Of a stretch of DNA of 64,000 nucleotides, positions 10,247-22,429 are shown in pieces. Each line of letters begins with the position of its first letter. The stretch's first letter is position 1. The DNA comes from Phytophthora hibernalis (taxonomy: Eukaryota; Oomycota; Peronosporomycetes; Peronosporales; Peronosporaceae): NCBI GenBank assembly GCA_012656075.1, contig JAAKBF010000368.1:62001-126000 (forward strand), written 5' to 3'. The notes beneath the pieces are model-generated. The model made no database searches. It had not been told where the DNA came from and worked only from the letters and a program-made list of their open reading frames with translations. A program made the position numbers and the translations under genes.

Positions 10247-12786
10247 TCAAATGCCGACCCCACTGATTTTGTGGAACATTGTCCACGTACGCTGCGTGGG
10301 AAACAACGCCACGGAAGAATATGAATTGGTCTCGTGGGTCGACAGAGGTAGCAAGGCCCCCTCGTTCAGGTGCTCTTCCAACACGAACGTCATGCTGATA
10401 CGTTGAACGACATAATTGTGACTGGAGAGTGGACGACCACTGTGATTGTCCGCGTACAAGTTACTTTCTTTAAACGCGTAAAAATCGACTTCAAGCATGT
10501 TTGTACTGTCAGAGAAGCTCGCAGCATTGTCTCCAATGAACCACCCTCCAGAAGTTGGCAACATCGATGAGATACCGCTTGGAGTCGCCCGAAATCTTCG
10601 CAAACGTCCATCCAGCACCAAATCGGTGGACTCCATCCCGCTCAACATAGGGAGCAATGATCGCACTGATAAGCGCGAGCCGTTGTCCTGAACCGCGATG
10701 TCAATACACACGAGTTCGTGTACCCACCGGCACAACTCGACAAGTGATGGCCACACCGGCACAACTCGACAAGTGATGGCTCAACTGACACCTGAGAAAT
10801 GCTAACTACATGAATGGAACCTGGTTCTAATAGCCACCGACGGCTCCACGACGTAGCATCACCGTCCGTTAAGCCACTCTGATTTTCGCGTGGACTTGCG
10901 TCGGTCACAAACATTGTCTCCTGGATCTGAGCCTCGAATACACGGAAGAAGTTTTCTACTGTCTCCACTTGCGAGTTCGAAGGCGTTTGGCCCATTAGCA
11001 AAGTCGACACCTCGACCCGAAGTGCTCTCAATCGCGGCTGGCTGTAAATCACTGACAGAACATCATCCACCAGTGATGGGAGTGGAATGTGATTTCCTGC
11101 TGTTGATCCCAACTGAAGAAGATCGCCCAGTATATCATACAGATCTAATACCAGCGTGATAAACCTTTCACGACGCTCTTGCTTATCGATACGCTCGGAT
11201 TCCACCGCAAATGCCGACTGGAGCGCGTACTGGATAGCGCGCGAAGATAACGCCCGAAGCAGAAGATGAGCAGCCGATTGCGTGACCGCCTGCCCACGCG
11301 AGGGACGTTGCTCGTGTGGAAACGGAGCCGTGCTTCTGCAAAGGCCGAGCAAGAACGAGTTCATGACTCCTTCCAGGTGTGAGGTTCGGCTCCTAGGCGA
11401 CGCACAAAGCGCACCAGCTGCTCGCCGCCAATGGGATCGGATCTGTTCGCCTAAGCTGTCAGCAGTGACCCCGCGTCGGACAGGGAAACGCAGCTGAAAA
11501 AGCGCCACAAAATAGCCAGGTGCTTCGTTTTCTCCACCAATTCTGAGTGACGGACTCGAGCGTCATACACCCAGAAGACCATGTCACTGTCGATGCTGCT
11601 GTCAGCCGCAGTATTTTCGTTCGTGTTGCCAGGCTGGGTGCTAGCATAAATTCGTTGCTGCTCTAGTGCATCCTCGAACTCGCTTTCGAGTTTGCCGCTT
11701 GATTGAGGGAGTGGACCAGCTGATGGCCGACCAATTTGATCACCAAATGAATCGATCTCCATGTCATCTGACTTGGAAGCAGCAATATCAGGAGAATCAA
11801 CATCCACAGCAGTAAATGTGTTATCAGAAGCTGAATCGAGTGCTGGCAGATCGCATCCCGCGTCGCGGGAATTGTTACCCGACCGTCGGTAGGAGATGAG
11901 AGAGAACCCAGGCGACTCGTGCCGCGCTAGAACAGTCGCATGGACCTCCCTGGCTGGGACCCGTTGCCTGAGAGCTGGAAGACGTAGACGACCAGGTGGT
12001 GCGTCATCTCCCGCTGCGTCCTGGTGATGCTGCTGTCGTAGCTGTAGAGCCACTTGGGGAACCGGTGGTTGTTGAGCACGTACAAGGCGGCGTCCTGGAG
12101 AAAAACTATCAATTCTTGTCCTAGTGTATACCAACAAAAGAAGAAATAACAACTGCAAACCTTGGGCAGCTTCTGCTGCTTGACGTCTCCTTCTCTGTCT
12201 GCTCGGATCCACAGCGTCTGCTTCGCCTGTCGTTTGCCAGAGGCCAGGAGACTCGCAGGCAACGGCACCACCTCCCCGGGTAGAAGTTTGCGCTCGTTCT
12301 CCTGATTGGGGTCGTCTTCACTCTCGAACCCTGGAGTGGCTGCTATGTGTGACGGCCACAGAGGAACCACCCGCGAAGGCTCAAAGCGAGCGCAGACAAG
12401 CAGATTCGCGTGACCATTGGCGGGCAGATCCTTAGCGAACGTCACCTGCACGTGGATGGACGTGCCGCAGTAGCAGCGCTGGACGTGCTCCGGACAGCAG
12501 TGCGGGAAGCATCGCAGGAGCTGCATCAAGGTCGTACACAGTTTAGAAAAGAGGATTGTCTTCCATGGGATCCGATAAGGAGGAGGTTGCAACGGACCTT
12601 GACGCCGCGTTCTCGGTTGCTCCTGTGGATAGATAGAAAAAGGGTAGTACATGTAAAAGGGTAGTTCACATTGTTGCAAAGTGGATGGAGACTGTGACCG
12701 CACCTGGAGTAGTAGCGGCGGAAGAGCGGGTGGTCGACCTCACTGCAGCTCAGACGCAAGAAGCGGCAGGAGACCACACGAACCAT
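10247..12786 (-). pseudogene. Unrecognised four-exon gene, broken copy 1
   Basis: Same structure as the copy at 17040-19547. ATG at 12786; introns inferred at 12703-12623, 12597-12521 and 12160-12095, all GT..AG. Exon 1 has one extra codon relative to copy 2 (RFLRL versus RLRL). The large terminal exon is disrupted by a 29-bp tandem duplication at 10725-10782, which shifts the frame and splits the last open stretch into 11508-10642 and 10762-10247. Apart from this and a few substitutions (for example MFHKISG versus MFLKISG near the end) it equals copy 2. Function unknown. Confidence 0.65.
10725..10782. repeat. 29-bp tandem duplication inside the copy 1 exon
   Basis: The 29 bases 10725-10753 are repeated at 10754-10782 and occur once in copy 2 (near 17518). 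Length 29 is not divisible by three, so it breaks the exon. Confidence 0.92.
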
Positions 12787-13489
12787 TGACTAGGAAGGGA
12801 GGAATTTGGATGGACGACGCTACGTGGAGACTTTTGGGCGAAGAGGGACCAAGGCAAGGAGACGCAGGCAGAAAGTAACTACCGCATCTACTGTCCCACT
12901 TGGGTGAGCTGGATTTGACTCAGCGAAAACTGGTGACTCTTCTGTGTATGGAAAATAGTATGGGGCCTGAGGAAGGGAACAGAAACCCAATTTTGTTTCA
13001 CGTTTGGACTGTGCAAAGGCCGCTTGTGGGTGGAAGGAGCTGGTGTATGCTGTAGCTTTGCGGGTGTGGCACTGAGCTGCGGGGTGACTGGCGCTCTCTG
13101 CTTTGGCGCTCGGCGTTTGTCAAACTGCGTTAAACCTGTATAAACATATACTCTACCCTTTTGTTATTTTACAAAACTTGTGCTTCCTGAAAAAGGCCTT
13201 TTTCGTCGCAAGATCATATAAACGGTTCAACCACATATTGTATCAGACAATTGATGCATTACACAAGGCTGGGGCATCACTTCAACAATCGTTGGAAGTG
13301 CAAAAAGTATCATAGAGCACAGGCTGCAGTCCTCATGCCCAATGTTGAAACATGAAGCAACCTGACAGATCTTCTACGTCGAAGCAGGTCATCCAAACCT
13401 CGGACAGCTAGCTAGCATAAAGCATGCACTCCAAGCTCCTTCCCTTGATCACGCAAATGTAACTCTGCGTAATGGCTGGCGTCCACCTG

Positions 13490-15149
13490 ACTCACACGTC
13501 AACTCCGTCTTGCACCTCGAACCAACGTTTGACTCTCCAACAGATTAAATCCAGTCATTCGCTCGAGCGTAGCTAGCGTGCATGTTGGTTGACCCATACA
13601 CAGTTCCCCCACGAGCGCAAAGAAACCGTTTGGTTCGGCTGCCTCCTCAACTCGAATCGACAGATTAATCCGACACAGCCGTATTTCGACGAAGTCGCTA
13701 GCTCGTAAGTTTTCGGCCTTGTCAACTACAATGCGAACGCAGTTTAACTGCTTGAAGCCGGCGTAGAAGCGTCGTAGCTTTCATCAAATTTGGGTTCTTA
13801 GCTGTTGCTAGCGAAAAGGGTCCATTGCTGCCGCCTTCTCATCCCCTTGCATGTTACGAGCACGGCGATTCAGGTCAAAGAGTATAGAGAGTTCAATGTC
13901 CACCGCAACACAGTTTCCATACGCTAAAATCCACGACCAATTTGCATCACTCCCTCCGTGCTTGGAAACAAGAGACATGGAATTTCTATGTTGATTTCTA
14001 GATTCTTCATGGTGAACACGACTGCAGCTTCCTTTCTCGACAAGTCCGGTCCAACAAATTAGCAGCAAACGCCTGGTGAAAATATTATTGAGCAAAGCCG
14101 TGATTTATCGTCTCGACTCATGCTCTAATAATCTTGACGGAAGCAACCGGACCTACAGCAACCATTACGGGCCTTCACAACTTCAATTCACCTTGCATAC
14201 CCATTATTCAGTGGTGACGCGAGGCCGTTAAACCCCATCAAGCACACCGCAATGAAACCACCTGTCCACCAGAAGTAATCTATAATCTCAAAAAATGACC
14301 CTCGATAGAAGTGGCCGTCTGTGTGGAATTCTTTGCACCTCCAATCCGTAACCGTGACAATGGAAACGGGAGTTTCTTGGTGCTTCCGCACTGAAGTACC
14401 GATAAAGTCAACATTTCGCCTTCCATGAATTGTCGGAGCACGACGTGCGTGACATTCTTATGAGTTGTTGAGCCAGCTTCGACAATCAATACGGACAATA
14501 TCACACATAAGTAAGAGTACAAGTAGCGACCAGAAGCGAGATGTAACCAAACAGCATCCTACCTTTCTTCTCATTGTGGACATCGACTGAAAACTGTTGC
14601 TGTTCAGCGTACTAGGTAGCCTGCACGAATTCGCAAATTTTCTTCACCACGTGATCGTCTTCTCAGCATCAACGTTTCCTTCCAGTGATACAGCGTCCTT
14701 GATAGTATGCCTTGTTGTTGTGGAAGCTGCAGCATTCGCTGTGAGAGTCGACAAGAGTTACAAACGAGATTAATTCCCGAAATACAGCACCCTGCGCTCG
14801 CCGTGGATCCAACGACAACCTCCACTAATCTTGCGCTAAGCAACCCCACTTCTGCGTCATTCTATGGCGACAATCGAGTCCTAAGCACCCAGCAGCTCGT
14901 CTAGGGGGACGGCGATACTGGCGAACTGTGACAGACCAACACGCAGTAGCATCCTCACCCACAAAATTGTTGTTCAACTTGTCCAAAGAAGCGATTTCTT
15001 TTATATCCGTGAAATCTTGAGCGCTCCGCTTGTATAGCCATCCGGTCTGGTACAAAACTCATGGTCGCAGCACCTTCCCAGGACCTAAAAGCTTCTGACC
15101 TACGAAATCGCCCAGATCTCATCCTCTGGGCCAGCGGAAATGTCGCCAA
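13490..15149 (-). pseudogene. Decayed unrecognised gene between the duplicated blocks
   Basis: Protein-like stretches in changing minus-strand frames: about 15055-14830 (TGWLYKRSAQDFTDIKEIASL), 14849-14604, 14391-14188 (TDWRCKEFHTDGHFYRG, then a hydrophobic run with IIDYFWWTGGFIAVCLMG), 14095-13808 (GGSDANWSWILAYGNCVAV) and about 13765-13490 (RRFYAGFKQLNCVRIVVDK, AEPNGFFALVGELCMGQP). The sequence of sensible segments suggests one multi-exon or frame-broken gene with possible membrane segments. Splice sites were not resolved and no family was recognised. Confidence 0.35.
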
Positions 15150-15923
15150 TAGCCGAGTGTTGTGAAAGGGTTAACCCTTGAGGACCTGCAGCGGACCGAA
15201 AGTGCTGCCGTGCTTCACCAATATCGGCCACATCGTTGAAGAACTTCGGAAGCTCTCGTGTCTTTGCTCCCTTTGTCATGGTCCTGTCTTCACCTTTATC
15301 TGCACGATTTCCACCGACTTCATTGCAATTAGAGCGTCAGTCGCGATGGCCATTGCTGTTGTTGTTGCTGGTCATTTCTCGTGGAAACGCCACCTATTGT
15401 GAATTTTCACAAACTACAGCTTTACATCTGCGCTTTACACTGGGATAACATATGTTCCTTATAGCGAAGTGACTGCTGTAAGAATATTCGCACACGATCT
15501 GTAGTCCAATATTTTCCCTAACATTTGCACCGAGAGTCTGTTCCCCTCTGTACATGAGACTTTCAAGCGAGGCAGCCGTTGGAAGGCGCGTGCCACACCG
15601 TCCGGTTTGACTTTCCTTTCTTTCTTCTGGTGTTCTTGTCTTCAGTCTTCCTTCATTTCGCAATCCGACCAAGAAAGCGCTTGAGACCCGCACGAACGAG
15701 GCCATAGTGCATATGATCTGATGGCTACAGTATATACACCAGGTAGTATAGTACGACTTATCGTTTCTAACGGAGGTCAGACATTCTAACGAACTACACG
15801 TGTCATTTCTATCCCAGAACGTGGCGTCAAGGTGAGTCGGATGCTCTGCTCTCTCATTGCACTATACGCTTTAGTCTACAGTCGAATTAAGCTTAACGCC
15901 TTTGTATGCCATCAGTTTTTACC

Positions 15924-16211
15924 ATGTTTCGCAGACTCTGGACCAGAGCCTATTCAACGCAGCTCCTTCTCCTCCGTCCACGTCCTGCTAATGTTCGCTG
16001 CTGAGATATCTGCTGGGATTCAAGGGAACGTGGCTGTCTGCAACTCGCTTCGAATCGTCAAGAACGGTTCCACTCTGGTCATCAAATCTATAATACACCA
16101 CGCGCTGATGCTCAAGGCGAAGCCTACTCAGAGGAATCTGCAGCCTACATGGACCGTATTGTTGCTGACAAGTCCCGATTCGAGCTGATTGAGAAGGTTC
16201 GTGAGATGTAA
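15924..16211 (+). pseudogene. Small protein with mitochondrial-type presequence
   Basis: From the ATG at 15924 one frame runs 95 codons to TAA at 16209-16211, interrupted only by TGA at 16002. The N-terminus MFRRLWTRAYSTQLLLLR is Arg-rich, lacks acidic residues and looks like a mitochondrial targeting peptide. The C-terminal half ends AAYMDRIVADKSRFELIEKV. The TGA could be a real nonsense mutation, lie in an unrecognised intron, or be a base error. Family not recognised. Confidence 0.45.
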
Positions 16212-17039
16212 AAAGGCTCTTTACAGCGGGTTATTCTTGTGCTGACTCCATGTTGTGTGCTTCGGCGTCTTCGAAAAGAACGATGTTGTGCAGGAGTGCT
16301 GACTTCAAGGGCACTCTGCTGCCGTTACGGAAGCCGCAGACTCCAACAAGCTCCGCAAAGAACCAACAACTTTGCCGGTGACTCGGCATTGTAAAGGCCA
16401 GCGACAATTACGGTGGGTTTTGCTGCTTCCTTCTCTCAAGTGTTTGAGAGCATGAGCTGAGACTTTGGATGGATCACAGATTTGTGCGTACAGTCGGGCG
16501 TGTACTGCTGACTTGCTGGGTCAGACTCGATAGGTAATGAACCTGATGGCGCGTTCACTGGGATAGATGTATCCGTCTTGGGGGTAATTTCGAGGCAGAG
16601 ATGGCAGATTTTCATGTGTTCTTGCTTCTGAGCAGGGAAGTGAATGGTGGAAACTGGTCGTGGGGCTTGTGGAATGATTTTATCGTGCAAACATGGAGAT
16701 GTAAATGTATATCGGCGGGAACTGTTAACTTCCAACTCCTTGACACAAATCTCAGACGGAAAGACGGCAGTGAATGGACCCTTTTGGTAGAAACAGCCAA
16801 ACGGCCGAATTATTCCCGTCCTCAAAGACAGCGCAGTTTTGACGGTGTTTCGAGTGCTACGCCATCTATGTACGAAATCCACGGCTATGAATCTCAATTT
16901 GTTGCTCGAATTCCGAGATGTTCCAGCTGTACGGATCAAGGTGGAACCGCTACGAAGCCGCCTTGAACTTCTAGCTGCGGTGCCCACTGGAGCTCTCTAA
17001 ACACGACGGATCGAGTCGCGACTGACATATCCTCGAGTT

Positions 17040-19547
17040 TCAAATGCCGACCCCACTGATTTTGAGGAACATTGTCCACGTACGCTGCGTGGGAAACAAC
17101 GCCACGGAAGAATATGAATTGGTCTCGTGGGTCGACAGAGGTAGCAAGGCCCCCTCGTTCAGGTGCTCTTCTAACACGAACGTCATGCTGATACGTTGAA
17201 CGACATAATTGTGACTGGAGAGTGGACGACCACTGTGATTGTCCGCGTACAAGTTACTTTCTTTAAACGCGTAAAAATCGACTTCAAGCATGTTTGTACT
17301 GTCAGAGAAGCTCGCAGCATTGTCTCCAATGAACCACCCTCCAGAAGTTGGCAACATCGATGAGATACCGCTTGGAGTCGCCCGAAATCTTCGCAAACGT
17401 CCATCCAGCACCAAATCGGTGGACTCCATCCCGCTCAACATAGGGAGCAATGATCGCACTGATAAGCGCGAGCCGTTGTCCTGAACCGCGATGTCAATAC
17501 ACACGAGTTCGTGTACGCACCGGCACAACTCGACAAGTGATGGCTCAACTGACACCTGAGAAATGCTAACCACATGAATGGAACCTGGTTCTAATAGCCA
17601 CCGACGGCTCCACGACGTAGCATCTCCGTCCGTCAAGCCACTCTGATTTTCGCGTGGACTTGCGTCGGTCACAAACATTGTCTCCTGGATCTGAGCCTCG
17701 AATACACGGAAGAAGTTTTCTACTGTCTCCACTTGCGAGTTCGAAGGCGTTTGGCCCATTAGCAAAGTCGACACCTCGACCCGAAGTGCTCTCAATCGCG
17801 GCTGGCTGTAAATCACTGACAGAACATCATCCACCAGTGATGGGAGTGGAATGTGATTTCCTGCTGTTGATCCCAACTGAAGAAGATCGCCCAGTATATC
17901 ATACAGATCTAATACCAGCGTGATAAACCTTTCACGACGCTCTTGCTTATCGATACGCTCGGATTCCACCGCAAATGCCGACTGGAGCGCGTACTGGATA
18001 GCGCGCGAAGATAACGCCCGAAGCAGAAGATGAGCAGCCGATTGCGTGACCGCCTGCCCACGCGAGGGACGTTGCTCGTGTGGAAACGGAGCCGTGCTTC
18101 TGCAAAGGCCGAGCAAGAACGAGTTCATGACTCCTTCCAGGTGTGAGGTTCGGCTCCTAGGCGACGCACAAAGCGCACCAGCTGCTCGCCGCCAATGGGA
18201 TCGGATCTGTTCGCCTAAGCTGTCAGCAGTGACCCCGCGTCGGACAGGGAAACGCAGCTGAAAAAGCGCCACAAAATAGCCAGGTGCTTCGTTTTCTCCA
18301 CCAATTCTGAGTGACGGACTCGAGCGTCATACACCCAGAAGACCATGTCACTGTCGATGCTGCTGTCAGCCGCAGTATTTTCGTTCGTGTTGCCAGGCTG
18401 GGTGCTAGCATAAATTCGTTGCTGCTCTAGTGCATCCTCGAACTCGCTTTCGAGTTTGCCGCTTGATTGAGGGAGTGGACCAGCTGATGGCCGACCAATT
18501 TGATCACCAAATGAATCGATCTCCATGTCATCTGACTTGGAAGCAGCAATATCAGGAGAATCAACATCCACAGCAGTAAATGTGTTATCAGAAGCTGAAT
18601 CGAGTGCTGGCAGATCGCATCCCGCGTCGCGGGAATTGTTACCCGACCGTCGGTAGGAGATGAGAGAGAACCCAGGCGACTCGTGCCGCGCTAGAACAGT
18701 CGCATGGACCTCCCTGGCTGGGACCCGTTGCCTGAGAGCTGGAAGACGTAGACGACCAGGTGGTGCGTCATCTCCCGCTGCGTCCTGGTGATGCTGCTGT
18801 CGTAGCTGTAGAGCCACTTGGGGAACCGGTGGTTGTTGAGCACGTACAAGGCGGCGTCCTGGAGAAAAACTATCAATTCTTGTCCTAGTGTATACCAACA
18901 AAAGAAGAAATAACAACTGCAAACCTTGGGCAGCTTCTGCTGCTTGACGTCTCCTTCTCTGTCTGCTCGGATCCACAGCGTCTGCTTCGCCTGTCGTTTG
19001 CCAGAGGCCAGGAGACTCGCAGGCAACGGCACCACCTCCCCGGGTAGAAGTTTGCGCTCGTTCTCCTGATTGGGGTCGTCTTCACTCTCGAACCCTGGAG
19101 TGGCTGCTATGTGTGACGGCCACAGAGGAACCACCCGCGAAGGCTCAAAGCGAGCGCAGACAAGCAGATTCGCGTGACCATTGGCGGGCAGATCCTTAGC
19201 GAACGTCACCTGCACGTGGATGGACGTGCCGCAGTAGCAGCGCTGGACGTGCTCCGGACAGCAGTGCGGGAAGCATCGCAGGAGCTGCATCAAGGTCGTA
19301 CACAGTTTAGAAAAGAGGATTGTCTTCCATGGGATCCGATAAGGAGGAGGTTGCAACGGACCTTGACGCCGCGTTCTCGGTTGCTCCTGTGGATAGATAG
19401 AAAAAGGGTAGTACATGTAAAAGGGTAGTTCACATTGTTGCAAAGTGGATGGAGACTGTGACCGCACCTGGAGTAGTAGCGGCGGAAGAGCGGGTGGTCG
19501 ACCTCACTGCAGCTCAGACGCAAGCGGCAGGAGACCACACGAACCAT
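17040..19547 (-). CDS. Unrecognised four-exon protein, copy 2
   Basis: ATG at 19547. Exon 1 ends at YYSR; introns inferred at 19467-19387, 19361-19285 and 18924-18859 (GTGCGG..CACAG, GTCCGT..GCAG, GTTTGC..CCAG). Splicing joins a Cys/His-rich patch (LLRCFPHCCPEHVQRCYC) to a region with RFEPSRVVPLWPSH, then PKDAALYVLNNHRFPKWL. After the third intron the reading continues VVYVFQLSGNG, and then the sense moves to a second frame (HESPGFSLISYRR, acidic Ser-rich linker, near 18700) and a third one (near 18230) ending at 17040. Each shift equals one missing base, and both are shared with copy 1. The long last segment is open for about 410 codons. No signal peptide was seen. No family was recognised; the Cys patch may bind metal. 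Confidence 0.55.
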
Positions 19548-20203
19548 CGATTGCGAAATCTATGTTACGTGGAGACTTTTGGGCGAAGAGAGACCAACGC
19601 AAGGAGACGCAGGGAGAAGGAAAAACTACCGAAATGCCAGCATCCACTGTCCCACTTCGGTGCGCGTGTATTGCTGCTTTTAGTCCCGTCAAAAGGGTGA
19701 CTCAGAAAAATAGTACTGGGTGGCCCCAAATTTAACGGACGCGACTCAATTTTGTTTCAAAGCACAGCAACCGCCGACATTCTTAAAAACACCGCGTGTA
19801 CTCCGCATACATGTTTGTAAATTTTAATACACACTAACCATAACAACAGTAAGGGGTGTTTGCAAACGTGTTTATCTGTTTGTGCTTCCTGCAGTTCTAA
19901 ACAAAGGGTGAGCTTCGCAGTAGTCATTGCTACTGGTGGTGCGATGGAAGGTAGGAAACTACATAGATAATTGGGAAAGGAAAAAGGAATGCGCTCAAAC
20001 CAGACGTAGATTGAGATGACTCGTGGCGATACACGGACACTTGTCAACCTCATTGCTTGAACCAAGCAAGCCGAGAGCACACACTTTAATTTACAAATGA
20101 AGCGTTTGGCCGAAACCCGGGTACCAGCCTGCCCCGCCAGCTGGGAAAACTACCGATATTATCTTGGTATTGGGAAATGTATTATGAATGGGTTAACTAT
20201 TTC

Positions 20204-22274
20204 CTAGTTACCCGCTGCGCTGAAGAACAGCAGGATCGAAGGCTGATTCGTCTTCACCTTCTTTCCTTTCTTGGGGCGACCGGGTTTTCCTTTTTGTTTT
20301 GAAGATGCCGCCTCAGCTGCTGTTGGTTTATGTGTAGCTGCATTTGCTGGAGCATTGACAACTGAGTCAGGAACCGAGGGGTAGTAGCTCAAATACTCCT
20401 GCGGAATCGTTTTTTGCAGAGAGCGACTTCATCTTCTTCTCGGACAGGACCTTAGTAGTGTGGCGTGGTAGTTGTACGCGGCGGGCAGAGGCTTCCCAAA
20501 TACTTCGAACTGCAGGTCCAAACAGCTCGTGAATAACCGCCTTACGAATCATACTGGTCGATCATCTGAAACGTGATATCATCTTTGTCCGGTGTATCGA
20601 CATTTGTTCGTGCCGTGCAAACGCCTTCATCTATCTCGAAGAGATAGTTTGACGTGTATCCTGCAGGCGGCGGGAAACGTACTTGCCAAGGATTGTTCCC
20701 CACTCGATGTAAAATGGATGCATACGCTCGTTGTGGTCGAGAAAGATGCCATTTACACTTTTGACTTTGTTGATCACGTCAACAAGCTGCGATGGCGTGT
20801 AGATGTTACTTCCTCTCTTAGCGTTACGGCACCAACCTACGACACGATCAGCAATGTTATGAGAATGGCCAGGTAACAAGAAGCATAAAACCACTTTCTT
20901 GTACGGGAAAATGACGGACAGCATCGCGAAAAACATCAGCACAACCTTCGATTTATTCTGTCCGACACAGTTGTCGAGTAAGCTGAAGCTTATCTCGACA
21001 ACTGGAGTTCCATTGGCAGCGTCCTTTTGAATAGTCGTCAAGTGATAGAGAAGTCGCAAACTACAAAGTGCGTTAGCATCTTTGCCTTGAGCGCGCTCGT
21101 CGTACAAAAATACGTTGTTTCGATTGTTGGTGATATCCGCCACAACAAAATTATGAAGAATCAAATTACTGTTGAAGTAATCGGCTGACGGTCGTGAATG
21201 TCCGTAAAAGGGCATCGAAATTCCACCACCGAAGTCCTCTGCTTGAATCTGCACGCGGCACGATACTGGAGCAGCACCACGTTCGACTTCGTCGCCCTCA
21301 GCCACATCATCATCATTGGCCGTTGTTGCAGCGTCGAATGTGTCAGGAATGATCTCATGTGGAAGCATTTGCGCTGGCGCGTGCAAACTTCCGTAATCTT
21401 TGATGAATGGGGAAACAAACCGACGCTGGGCTATGGCTTCGTCGATATGGATACGCTTCTCCAGTAAGAGCGTCTGCTTTTGCTCGTCTGAGACATTGGG
21501 TCCCTGTAGCTGGATGTCGAGCCGAACGCAACAGTCGCAGACATCTTCTGCTGTTCGAGTAAGCCGTACCCCGGGAAAATAATAGTGCACGTATTGTGTA
21601 AATCTGGAGTAGCTCATTGTCCTCACATCTGGATTTAATCGCTTAATCTCATACTCGTATCTGGCGTGCACTTCCAGCCATGTCAATCCAGGCTCCGTGA
21701 AATACTGGTGTTGCCTGCGGTGCGCGCAAGGGAAGACGTCCTCCAGGACCCACGTCGAACAGTGCAATTTGAATGCTTGTAGGTCTTGCTCACTAAATGC
21801 GTGCCATGGTTTCGGCCGATCGCGGCGAGTGTGCAACGCCTCGACTCCTGTCGTAAGTACTTTTGTTAGTCGAGCTATACGGCTACCGCCCACCGGAACG
21901 ATAGCTCGAATTTCACCCTCAGAAAATCCTTGCTGAAGGAGATGCAACACGACACCTGCAGACAGCTGCCACTCCTTGCCGCCGTAGCTGGTATCCCAGG
22001 AGGCCCAGTCATCTTGAATTCGTTTGATTGCTTCTTCCCCTATACGCTTAACGACATGTATACGAGCTGCTTCCTTTCGCGTTGGTCCCTTTTGCGCTTG
22101 CGTCGCGGGATGGTGGTCTGCGAGCCTCCCCGCGGCGGTACTCCATGGGTGGTTGTTCCCGATTTGAAAATGCGCTTGTCCGTTGGAATGCCTTCGAACG
22201 TCAACCAAAAATAAATAATGCCTCCGAACTTCAGTTTTCTTTGCGGTGACCCCCAGATGGTGGACCTGCTTCAC
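20204..22274 (-). pseudogene. DUF7869-like DDE-type transposase with AT-hook tail
   Basis: A 547-codon open stretch (22274-20631) contains CDCCVRLDIQLQGPN, an aspartate in LYDERAQGKDANALC, then LLDNCVGQNKSKVVLM and LPGHSHNIADRVVGW, the D-N-C-x-x-Q-N-K and G-H-[ST]-x-N pattern of the DUF7869-type transposase-like family frequent in oomycetes. No ATG lies near the 5' end of the stretch. After 20631 sense continues through frame breaks (LFEIDEGVCTARTN, then QEYLSYYPSVPDS) to a C-terminus with the AT-hook KGKPGRPKKGKKVK, ending at 20204. Terminal repeats were not identified. Family assignment is from motif memory only. Confidence 0.6.
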
Positions 22275-22429
22275 TACGACTTCAGGGTGCGTATTAGCAC
22301 CTCGTTAGTTATAAAAAGTTGTGCGATAAGCTGTACTCGGTGAAGCAGGTGATAAATACTGAACTAATACCGTGCAATGTTTACGAGTTTTTTTACTAAC
22401 TACAGTATGTATGTCAATGTCCGCAGGTT

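Larger units (their letters stand above)
8990..13010. repeat. Segmental duplication, copy 1
   Basis: Direct copy of about 15890-19765. Edges (8990-9925 and 12787-13010) are alignable but clearly diverged with indels. The core (about 9926-12786) matches copy 2 (about 16716-19547) almost base for base. The offset is 6793 bp left of position 10750 and 6764 bp right of it, because copy 1 has an extra 29 bp. Confidence 0.85.
15890..19765. repeat. Segmental duplication, copy 2
   Basis: Partner of 8990-13010, same orientation. Flanks diverged, core nearly identical. It carries the less damaged versions of both the small plus-strand gene and the four-exon minus-strand gene. Confidence 0.85.

Noticed and set aside
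16436..16987. 183-codon minus frame after the four-exon gene
   Set aside because: Contains a CHLC-like patch, but copy 1 does not keep the frame and no splice link to the gene above was found.
20892..21936. Plus-strand frames opposite the DUF7869-like transposase
   Set aside because: Short, motif-free and antisense to a long conserved frame.
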